The notes under the pieces: generated by a model
Seen by the model: only the letters and a program-made list of their open reading frames with translations
What the model was told of the DNA's origin: nothing
The model's database searches: none
Shown: piece after piece, positions 33,636 through 42,074 of the stretch
Layout of the letters: every line of letters begins with the position of its first letter
How positions within the stretch are numbered: position 1 is the stretch's first letter
Translations under genes and position numbers: made by a program
From: Hygrophila difformis
Lineage: Eukaryota > Streptophyta > Magnoliopsida > Lamiales > Acanthaceae
Direction of reading: 5' to 3'
NCBI GenBank assembly: GCA_030278955.1
Contig: JAOANR010000006.1
Span: 29,245,124 to 29,309,123 of the forward strand
DNA: 64,000 nt

Positions 33636-34928
33636 TTACTTTGGCTTGTGAAAGTTTTTTGGACGTTTCATCCCTTTGTCCTGTTCGGGTCCGGATTTTT
33701 TCTGGGTTACCCGGATCTTTGTGCCGAATAGGGGTTTCTCCTGTTCTGCACAATATGGGCATATGTGGTTATCCCATTGGCCAACATGCATCATATTGCA
33801 TGCCTTTTTTCTGGTAGACTCGGTTGCTGGCAACTTGTTTTCCCAGATGAGTAACCTCTTCTTCTCAAATGAGGTTTCCGCAAACTCTGTGCTTTTCCCT
33901 GTTAAAGAATTAACCAGGAACGATCCATTTAAATTGTTTGAGAATATTTTAAACGGATATTTAACCTTTTCCATCTCGGTGAGACAGACCCAGAATCCCC
34001 ATGCTCGTCGGGTGGAGATTTCATCTTCGCTGATTGAAGATACTAATGGTGCCTTCTCATCCATAGACTTAACTCTGTTGAAGGCAATCATATCAGGTCT
34101 CTGTAATTTAATAAATTGAAAGACCGGATAAGAACCTTTTCCGACTATCTCTGGTGCCGCTGAAATGAACTTAAGCTCCAGAATATCTCCTCTTTGCAGG
34201 TGCGGGTTGTTCTGCCATGATTCGTGCACCGCACTACTTATCCATCCCGGAAGTTTTTCGATTTCTGGAAACCCTGGTGATGTAGTATGAACAGATGCTA
34301 ATGCTCCAAAGTCATACCACTTCCGAACTTCTTCTGGTTTCGATCCTTCGAGCATCCATACCCTGTTGTATCTCCCGGATGTCTCGATTACTGTTTTGCT
34401 AGGGTTAATTCCCTTTTTGGAAACCAGTTGTTCCCATTTTCCTTGGTAGTCCAGCCAGGCAGTAGATAGGACCTTCTCATCTGAATTAACCTTAGAGGTG
34501 CCTGTCATTGGCCTAAGGTTAATTTCTTCCTCTTTCACCCCAGAGGCAGTGGGTTGACTTGAGCTTTCGGAAATGTGACTTTCCTCTTGCTCAACATTTT
34601 TGTCGGTATCCGACAATGGTTCCTTTGAAGCAGTGCTTGAATCTGCTTCTTCATATGTGACCACTTTAGCTTTTTGGGCACATTTCTCTTTGTTTACCAG
34701 GGAAGCTGACGCTTTCCTGATTGGCTCTAATACTGTTTCCCATAGTGCTGTCATTGCTATATGGGAGGTTCGTATATTGTTGCGGACCATGTCCACATCG
34801 CTCTGTTGTATTTGGCCAGCTGCTCGTGCATTGATCTCGAGCTGTCCAAAATGCTTTGATAGCTCCTCTAGGTTTTCTCTGAGGTGCCTGAATCTCGTAA
34901 TGATGGAATCAGCTTCAAATGCTTCCAT
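33636..34928 (-). CDS. Endogenous pararetrovirus ORF: transactivator / inclusion-body protein
   Basis: 430 codons, open. It is the last ORF before the promoter, the position of the Caulimoviridae translational transactivator (needed for polycistronic translation and virion-factory formation). Residues about 1-60 form predicted helices (RFRHLRENLEELSKHF). The middle is acidic and Ser-rich. Residues about 160-400 form the conserved core, with WLDYQGKWEQL near 160 and RRAWGFWVCLTEMEKVKYPF near 330. A C-terminal HICPYC motif could bind metal. Its ATG overlaps the end of the preceding pol ORF by 14 nt. Assignment is by position, length and general resemblance rather than a recalled exact match. 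Confidence 0.75.
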   Translation of the reverse strand: MEAFEADSIITRFRHLRENLEELSKHFGQLEINARAAGQIQQSDVDMVRNNIRTSHIAMTALWETVLEPIRKASASLVNKEKCAQKAKVVTYEEADSSTASKEPLSDTDKNVEQEESHISESSSQPTASGVKEEEINLRPMTGTSKVNSDEKVLSTAWLDYQGKWEQLVSKKGINPSKTVIETSGRYNRVWMLEGSKPEEVRKWYDFGALASVHTTSPGFPEIEKLPGWISSAVHESWQNNPHLQRGDILELKFISAAPEIVGKGSYPVFQFIKLQRPDMIAFNRVKSMDEKAPLVSSISEDEISTRRAWGFWVCLTEMEKVKYPFKIFSNNLNGSFLVNSLTGKSTEFAETSFEKKRLLIWENKLPATESTRKKACNMMHVGQWDNHICPYCAEQEKPLFGTKIRVTQKKSGPEQDKGMKRPKNFHKPK

Positions 34929-36975
34929 CTCTCGTCAAGAAATCTGCAAGAACATTTTCATGAGATTTTATAACATCAATATCATAAGTATAATATTGAC
35001 ATTCAGCTTGCCATCTGATAATACGAGCTTTTTCAATTTTTGATTCAAGTTTATTTTTTAAAAAAGCTCTAACATTAGTATTATCAACTTTTAATACAAA
35101 TTTCTTTGCAAGTAAGAATAAAGGCCATTTTTTAAATGTTTTCCATACTGCAAAGAATTCCTTCTCGTTAATATGCCAAAGTTTGGCTTGTTGTTCAGTG
35201 AACAACCCTCCTGTGTATCTACAAGGTTCTTGACCCGTAGTTGTTTTTCTCATGAGCACTCCTGCCCATCGAAAATCATTGGCGTCTGTGTAGACTACCA
35301 GCTCATCCTCATCCTGAGGTATCGCGAGTTTTGGCAAGCTATTACAGACTTGCTTTAGTTCACGAATTCTCTTGGTATGGATTTCTTCCCATTTCCATCT
35401 AGAGCTTTCAGTCTCTTTCAGGAGTGGTCTAAAATCCTTTCTATATTTTGCAAGGTCTTTAATAAACATACCCGCAAAATTTACAACTCCTAAGAAACTC
35501 TGAAGTTGTTTCTTGTCTTTTAATATATCAGGAAAATTGCGGATTTTCTCCACAATGTGTTCCTGTAACTCTATTCCTGCTTCATCAATTTGAACTCCTA
35601 AGAATTCAATTTTGTTAGCAGCGATAGTGGCCTTTTTCTCAGAGAGAACTAGACCTTCCCTGTGACATGCATCAGAAAATATTTCAAGATGTTTAATATG
35701 CTCTTTAATATTTCGAGATGCAATCAGAATGTCATCTATGTAGACGAACATAAACTCTAGATAATCCTTAAATAGATTATCCATCTTTCTTTGGAATATC
35801 TGAGGGGCATTAGAAAGCCCCATTGGCATAACATTCCAAATATATTGCCCTTGTGGGGTGGAGAATGCTGTGAATTTCTTCGACTCATTCTCCATCTTAA
35901 TCTGATAGAAACCAGATTTGCAATCAAATTTAGAAAACACTTTAGCACCTTTGATGCAATCAATTAAGTGTTCTCTACTCGGAATGTAATAACCATCAAA
36001 CTGTATTATTTTGTTAATACCTTGATAGTTTATTACCAACCTGGGTTTACCTCTCTTTATTTCACCGTGGTTTCTTACCAAGAATCCAGGGCTACTATAA
36101 GCTGAGACTCCAGGCTCGATGAGTTTAAGATCAATATGCTCCTTGATAATTTGCTGCATATCTTTCTTATCCTGCATATTCATTAAGATGGGTTTGTATC
36201 GAACATACTCATATTTATATTGTTCTTTTACCTGTAGAGTGGCTTCGATCTTGTTTTTATCCCACCATGCCAGAGGATCCTCGTTAAAGTTTCTCTGGAT
36301 AAGTCTTTTGACATTTTCGAGGGACAATTTAGTTTCCCCATCAATGTCTAGTGAAGTTATATTTAATGACTTCATTTCCTGCATTGCTTCTTTGAGGTTT
36401 ATAATTTCCTCAATAGAAGCTTCATCAAATCATTGCTGTCTAAAAGACAACAAAGCCTTACCAAACTTTCTTTTATCCTGCATTTTTGGATGGGTTAGTT
36501 TGGCATCATTATCACCACGTTTGCTGCGAAATAATATAGGCATTAACCTGTTGAATGCCTTTTCCCTGCGCAACACCTGTATCTCATTTCCACAACTTGT
36601 GGTAAATATTAACAAATTTCTTTTGTTATCTTGAACATATTTTGTAAAGGATTGTATAAAATTGTTTCCTAACAAAATATCCGCTCCTGTGTCATGAAAG
36701 TAAATAGGAGGCGTTTTTACCTTATACCAAGGTGTACCAAATGCTCCTCCAATCATGATATTGGCTTGTCGAATACCCTTATTTAGTACTAAGATTTTTT
36801 GGGAAAAATCTCTTCCTGCAATAATGGGTAATGATTCCATAGCTTCGCTAGGGAAAACTCCTGGTTTTGCCGTGCAAATACCTGATCCTGAATCAATATA
36901 AGCTGCGAAATATTCTGACTTATATTCTTCATATATTATCCCTACTGAGATATAAATGAAGAATGGACTTGTCAT
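34915..36975 (-). pseudogene. Endogenous pararetrovirus pol: protease, RT, RNase H; one nonsense codon
   Basis: One frame with a single TGA at 36432-36430, between protease and RT. Protease: AYIDSGSGIC near 36890 and HDTGADILLG. RT: GKPRLVINYQGIN, then the catalytic FVYIDDILIAS near 35740. RNase H: VVYTDANDFRWAGVLM near 35300 and KVDNTNVRAFL, ending FLTRDGSI. There is no integrase, as expected for Caulimoviridae rather than gypsy. It would reverse-transcribe pregenomic RNA in the cytoplasm. Its ATG overlaps the movement-protein stop codon as ATGA (36975-36972), a termination-reinitiation arrangement. Confidence 0.93.
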
Positions 36976-38219
36976 TTAATTCTGATGGTGTGACCCTTCA
37001 GATTAAATTCTATACCATTATCCTTTCTTACCCATGGTTTATGATTTTCGAGAAAACTTAATCCCAAAATCATAACCCCATTGTCTTTTCCGGCGGTGCC
37101 TAAGACTCTAATCTCGTGTCCTGCAATTTCAATTGTTCCTTCATAGGTTCCAATTGATGGCTGCTGCAAGTAGTATAAGTCATCACATGGAAAACGGTTA
37201 ATCTTTTCAGTGATGTCGAATATTACTCGTATTTCTTTCCATCCTTCAGGGCATTTTATCTTTATATTATCTACCCCAATGGATTGAGGAGTTAGATCTT
37301 TGATGAACTCCTTCCCTTTATATGCCATAATTCTGTCTTCCGAAAAAGACATACGGCTTGCGTACTCAATTCTAGCACTCGTTGATCTGTCTAGAATTGG
37401 ATGATCTCTTATTTGTATGTCTACTCCTCCTAACCTTGGAATTTGGGTAGGATTTGGAGTCATGACTTTAGCAAATTCCTTGAAAATTCTAGGAATTTCT
37501 ATATATTCTTTCCTGAGAAATAAGTCAGAATGATGACTATTGGAAAGTGCATAAGAGATTCTATAAGTTATAGAATATGGTCTGTTCCCTTCTTTCATCA
37601 GATCTTTTCTTTTAAAATCCTGATGAAGGGTTAGAACTCTACTAAAATCTTGGTCAGCTAAGTTATAGGAAATTCTGGGATGTATGTCAAACATTAATTT
37701 CCCAGCATATAAATTTCCCACCATAGTTCCAAGAAGACCATCTCTAAGGTTATTGATTCTTCTATCAGTGACTGATAGATGCAATTCAGAATCAATGCCT
37801 TCTTTGAAGGTTGCCTTAATTACTACTTCAATGGCTCCTATGTGGATCCATTTCATAGTAATGGCGATTTCCTCCTTCATTCTGCTTAATTCCTCAAGAA
37901 TTTCTTCTTTAGGAATTAATTGCATATCCATAACATTACAAGTAAGTTCCATAGGAATTGCAAACTCACCTACACTTACCTTGTAGATGATGTTATGTCT
38001 TCTCTGGTTGAGTCCCATCTGGTTAAGAACTCGTCCAATCCCGCCAATTCTGAATCCGTCATATGGGCTGAGGTTGGAATCTTGTCGCATTATTCTTTCC
38101 ATGGTTCGATTCGAGATCGTCATCCTTGAAAAGAATCCAGACAGGTTTTCAGTGGTCTGAATCCTGTCTTCTTCAGTCAGACTCGGTTGAAGATCCATCT
38201 GAATATGAGTCCGAGTCAC
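36972..38219 (-). CDS. Endogenous pararetrovirus movement protein (30K superfamily)
   Basis: 415 codons, open. The central region with GLLGTMVGNLYAGKLMFDI and SYNLADQDF fits the 30K-type movement proteins of Caulimoviridae, which dilate plasmodesmata for cell-to-cell spread. It begins inside the 3' end of the coat-protein ORF (overlap 38219-38173); a second Met lies eight codons into the ORF. It ends in an ATGA overlap with pol. The C-terminal aspartic-protease-like LGLSFLENHKPW region is typical of the MP-PR junction. Confidence 0.85.
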   Translation of the reverse strand: MTRTHIQMDLQPSLTEEDRIQTTENLSGFFSRMTISNRTMERIMRQDSNLSPYDGFRIGGIGRVLNQMGLNQRRHNIIYKVSVGEFAIPMELTCNVMDMQLIPKEEILEELSRMKEEIAITMKWIHIGAIEVVIKATFKEGIDSELHLSVTDRRINNLRDGLLGTMVGNLYAGKLMFDIHPRISYNLADQDFSRVLTLHQDFKRKDLMKEGNRPYSITYRISYALSNSHHSDLFLRKEYIEIPRIFKEFAKVMTPNPTQIPRLGGVDIQIRDHPILDRSTSARIEYASRMSFSEDRIMAYKGKEFIKDLTPQSIGVDNIKIKCPEGWKEIRVIFDITEKINRFPCDDLYYLQQPSIGTYEGTIEIAGHEIRVLGTAGKDNGVMILGLSFLENHKPWVRKDNGIEFNLKGHTIRIK

Positions 38220-39621
38220 TTCTTAATTCTTCCTCGTAGATGCTTTCATCCGAGGGGATGTCCTCAAACTGATAGACTGGTACCAGCTTTCCGTGGTAGA
38301 CTGCTTCCACGATATCTTCCGTGGCTTCGTACATTCGTACCTCACGCTTCTGAGGGCAATCGGGTGAGATATGACCTCTGGCTCCACACTTCCAACAGTT
38401 GCAGTCCTTGAAACTTTCGTTGGCTCGGGTATGGGCTCGTCTGAATGTTCTCTTGGACGTCGTTCTCCCCGTGCTCCTTGCTGCTGAGCTAGTTGAACCT
38501 TGGGATGAACTCTTCGCCGTTCCCGTTCTTTGTCCAGTTTTGTATGATCTGGCCTTGCTCTTGGACCACCATGCTCTTCTTCTTCGGAATGGAGGTCTTC
38601 TGAAACTCCTACTGTATGAGCCCCGACTCTTCTTCTTTTTCCTCTTTTCTCCTGATTCTCCTATAATTGTTGGAAAATCGTTATTTTCACAGCAAAGAGG
38701 AGTTCTTTTTATTTTACCTCTTAGTCTCTTGATGTTCTTTTGGGCTGCTGCCTGTTGACACCATTCTCTGAGTTTATCCTTTAAGAAGGACATTCTTCGA
38801 GCTATTGAGTCCACTGTACCAGAAGGTACTGTGTAAGATTAGATCAACATTTCTCTCCATGGGCTGCAGATCTTTGCAAAGAACATGGGACATGCTACTT
38901 CAGCTGTCATTTCGCTCCGAAAATAGTATTTACGAAACCAGTAGATGTATTCGTCTACTGCGCAAATACTTCTTAACTCCATACCCAATAATGCTTGGGT
39001 ATAGACCTTGATTTTTTCGGTTCTCTGTTCTTCAAAATACCCATCTCCTACAAAATGGGTTTTGAATAAGAGGCCAAATCTTTCACAGATTGTGCTTTTG
39101 GATTCTCCCTCGAGTATTTGCTCTTTTAAAGCAGTCGTGGAGTTTTTCCAGCCCAGCTTTGCCGATCCTTCGAGACTCAGCTCTATTAATCTGACAAAGT
39201 TTTCTTTATCGAGTTCCAGGGTAGTTGCTGCAATCTTCATTGAAGCTACCCATTCATCAATCAGGTCTTCGATGTTTCGGAAGTCGATAACGTCGAGGTT
39301 TAGTGTTATGCCATATGGATTTAATGGTTGTAACATCGTCTTGGCCCACGATGTGGATTCTGGTGCTCTACTTGGGTTCCGTCCTGGGTTTCGTCTTGCA
39401 TTGAGATGCACCTCAGGATACCTGTTCATGTAGAAGTCTGTACTCTCTCTCATTGGAACATCAGGCGGTCCATCGTGGGTCACGTTGGATCCTGATCCTT
39501 CCGTATAACCCAATTGAAGGACTTCATTGGGTTTTACATTAACCAGATCCATAATCCCAAGTTGGGAAAATGATTCTGCTAATTCTTGTAGATCTGATAG
39601 ATCTGCCCTGGAAACACTCAT
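38173..39621 (-). pseudogene. Endogenous pararetrovirus coat protein; one nonsense codon
   Basis: One frame of 482 residues interrupted once by TAA at 38841-38839. The N-terminal half holds the capsid core (DLIDEWVASMKIA, KLGWKNSTTAL). The C-terminal half has a basic Arg/Lys/Ser-rich segment, a CCHC zinc finger CWKCGARGHISPDCP (near 38400) and an acidic tail rich in SDSDS. That is the standard Caulimoviridae coat-protein layout for binding pregenomic RNA. Its ATG overlaps the previous ORF stop as ATGA (39621-39618). Confidence 0.9.
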
Positions 39622-40040
39622 TCGACTGTTTTCAGGAGATCGATCATAAGCTCTTCTTGTGATTTCTGCTTTGGAACCATAGTTGCTTTACCCTTTTGAT
39701 GTAAAGCTTGTACTGGTCCGAATGCATCTCTAATATTGGCTTGGTTATTCTTGGAAGATCCAGGAATATCCTTCTGCCTTTTCTTGATATCCGAAATGTC
39801 AAATTTCAGATTCAAAATTTCTTTCTTTAGATCTTGAAATACTTTCAAGATCTCATCTGTTGTCTGATTCAAGTTATCTATTTTCCCAGGTATAATTAAT
39901 ACCCGGTTACCAAAATCTTGAATCGTCTTTTGGATTTCTCTTAAGTCTTTTGATAACTTAGAGCTATCCGGATCAATTTCTTTCCAGTCCGTTCCTCTCA
40001 TTTTTAGGAAAGAAACTGATTTTGATAATATCTTGTCCAT
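39618..40040 (-). CDS. Endogenous pararetrovirus ORF1, coiled-coil protein
   Basis: 140 codons, open, first ORF after the primer site. Heptad-like hydrophobics (LREIQKTIQDFGNRVLII to DLKKEILNLKFDISDIKK) indicate a coiled coil at about residues 30-90. By position and character it may be a virion-associated or assembly protein; the exact homologue is not recognised. Confidence 0.7.
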   Translation of the reverse strand: MDKILSKSVSFLKMRGTDWKEIDPDSSKLSKDLREIQKTIQDFGNRVLIIPGKIDNLNQTTDEILKVFQDLKKEILNLKFDISDIKKRQKDIPGSSKNNQANIRDAFGPVQALHQKGKATMVPKQKSQEELMIDLLKTVE

Positions 40041-40207
40041 GGGACAAGTTCAAGAAATTCCTTTGGAATTTTCTATTTTTTATTTCCAAAATTTGGAAAT
40101 AACTTGTGGGTTTCAAATTAATTGAATCCATTAAATAATTAAATCTTCTCCATTAAGAAATAAAATATTATAAATAATATAATTAATATGTTCTTCAATA
40201 AAACCTA

Positions 40208-40220
40208 GGCTCTGATACCA
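40208..40220 (-). other. tRNA-iMet primer-binding site of the pararetrovirus
   Basis: The minus strand reads TGGTATCAGAGCC, complementary to the initiator tRNA-Met 3' end. It lies about 170 nt upstream of ORF1, the conventional origin of Caulimoviridae reverse transcription and coordinate zero of their maps. Confidence 0.9.
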
Positions 40221-40366
40221 ATTTTCAAGCGCATTGGGTGTCATTTATATAATGAAAAATTAAGTATATTGAGAAAGGACTAAAGTAAATAAAGTCAAAC
40301 TTCCTTGGGGTATGAATGAAATAAAGGAAAAGTTGTTGGATTCCTTTATTAATTTCAAATTGGTCC

Positions 40367-40481
40367 TATGGCCTAAATTTTACAAAACTGTGTTTGTTAT
40401 GGCCTGTTTTCATAATTGCAACTTGTTATGGCCTAAAAGCGGAATAGCCTCCTTGTTATGGCCCTTTTTAACATTTAACCC
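40367..40481 (-). repeat. Right terminal inverted repeat of the 7.8-kb unit
   Basis: Read on the minus strand it starts GGGTTAAATGTTAAAAAGGG. It pairs with 32652-32765 and is followed immediately by the 9-bp duplication. Confidence 0.85.
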
Positions 40482-40545
40482 TTACTAGATTATCTCTAAA
40501 TTTATAACTAAATTCCAACTTAATATATATACACCCTTACACTTC

Positions 40546-41108
40546 TGTTAACAGTGAAAATTTTGAAGAACAGAATCTCTCTCTTTATTGATGAACTTGG
40601 GGAAAGATTACAGGAAAGTAGAAAAGGAAGTACAAGAACTAAAAGAAAACAGTAAATGAATTGAAAGAAACAGAAAGCAGTAAAAATTGCAGAAAGAAAG
40701 TAAAGTAAGTAATGCGGCTCTCTAGGAGTGTTGAGGGTGTCTTGCATGTGGTGCCACATTGCATATATATAGTGGTGAGGAGTCTTCACGCTACGAACGC
40801 TCCACCTTAATCTCGTCTTGATTTGTTTCCTTATGTGGTGCCTCGCTCCGATTTGTTTCCTTGAATGGTGTCTCGCCTGATTTGTTTCCTTTGATACACC
40901 CCAAGGTGATGCCTCATCCTTGCATGTTGCACTTCACCCCTATCTGCTTTTCTTGCAAGGTGTCTTAACAGACTTTACGGACTGGGCCAAGCAATTTACA
41001 ATTTAGCAATCCCCTTCTACCGGATATATCTTTACGGACTGGGCCGAGCAATTTAGCAATTTGGGTTGGAAAATGATGGGCCTCAACATTTATTTTATTG
41101 GGTTAACA
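40546..41108 (-). repeat. 3' LTR of the Tat-lineage gypsy element
   Basis: 563 bp. Both ends are TGTTAACA / TGTTAACA (inverted, 5' TG...CA 3'). On the minus strand it is preceded by a polypurine tract CGAGGGGGCATC (41109-41121). The outer flank is ACTTC (40541-40545), one half of the expected target duplication. Confidence 0.8.
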
Positions 41109-41289
41109 GATGCCCCCTCGTGCAATTTGTCTGATTAGGATTTTCCAAGACAAATTTGCGCGCTTGATTTAGGGTTTAGAGGCTTATTAAGGCCCATTAG
41201 GTTTTAAAAACCCTAGCATTATAAAAGCCCATTTTCTTCAAATTTTTCTAAAGTTTTCCAAAAACTTTGTCCACTTCCCAACTTTCTTT

Positions 41290-42070
41290 TCTTCCTCCTC
41301 TCCTTGCCCTTGCCGCCGGCCGCCACCAAGGGATTCCGGTCGCCGCCGCCGTCGACTTCTCGGCTGCCAACCTCGTCTCCTCAGCGTGCTGCTCCGACGG
41401 AGCGTCGTCCGGCCGCCGCCTTCTTCCTGCTCGCCGGCCGCCATCCTCGTTGGATAGGGAGGCCGTCGTTGCTCGCTGCTCCCGGAGGCCGCCGTTGCAG
41501 ACCCGAGCGCCGCCATCTTCATCGCGGCTGGAGAGCCGCCGCTACCCCCTGGTGCTCGGGCCGCCAACCTTGTTTTCAGTGAGAGGCCGCCATCCCCTGT
41601 GAGAGGCCGCCACCCATCCCTCGGTCTCCAGGAGGCCGCACCTGATCGAGGGCTGCCACTGTCGGAGGGGTCGCCACCATCCGAGGGCCGCTATCCCTTC
41701 GCTTGGCCGCCATCATCCTTGCACGAGGCCGCCATCCACCTAGCTGAGGGTCGCCGCCATTCGGGTCTACTCTTCAAACCGCCATCCTCTCTTGCACGAG
41801 GGCCGCCACCATCTTCTTGATCTCGGGCTGCCATCGTCGTGCATAGGGGCCGCCATCCCTGTCTTAGGAAATCACCGCCACCCCTTTTGTTCAGGGCCGC
41901 TACTTGCAAGAGCTGAGGATCGTCGCCATCGTCGCTTGGTAAGGACCGCCAGGCCGCCACCTGCTAGCCTTGGGCCGCCGGCCTCCACTGTGAACCAGGC
42001 CGCCACACTTGCTCCTAGCCGCCACTTGACTTGGCCGGGCCGCCACCCTATTCTGCTTGGGTGCCATTTG
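41290..42070. repeat. GC-rich tract with dozens of GCCGCCA(C/T) words
   Basis: Irregularly spaced AGGCCGCCATCC / GGGCCGCCACC words fill about 780 bp, sharply unlike the surrounding AT-rich DNA. Spacing is not constant, so this is not a simple satellite. The same word encodes the QAAT repeats of the antisense gene at 42553-43033, so this is probably a frame-shifted or untranslated upstream extension of that low-complexity coding DNA. Confidence 0.7.
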
Positions 42071-42074
42071 CCTC

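Larger units (their letters stand above)
32652..40481. mobile_element. Mutator-like TIR unit enclosing an endogenous pararetrovirus
   Basis: Perfect 9-bp target duplication TTACTAGAT at 32643-32651 and 40482-40490. Inverted repeats 32652-32765 and 40367-40481 align by hand at about 75 per cent identity. Each contains three spaced copies of GGCCATAACAA (one copy on the left is GAGCCATAACAA) at intervals of about 30-35 bp. A 9-bp duplication with long TIRs is typical of Mutator-like elements. No MULE transposase is present. Inside, 33.1-40.2 kb is Caulimoviridae sequence, and 32.77-33.12 kb is unassigned DNA that is less AT-rich than its surroundings. Confidence 0.8.

Noticed and set aside
34915..36975. 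Pol ORF as a Ty3/gypsy retrotransposon
   Set aside because: No integrase follows RNase H, no LTRs surround it, and movement-protein, coat-protein and transactivator ORFs are present in order. This is Caulimoviridae.
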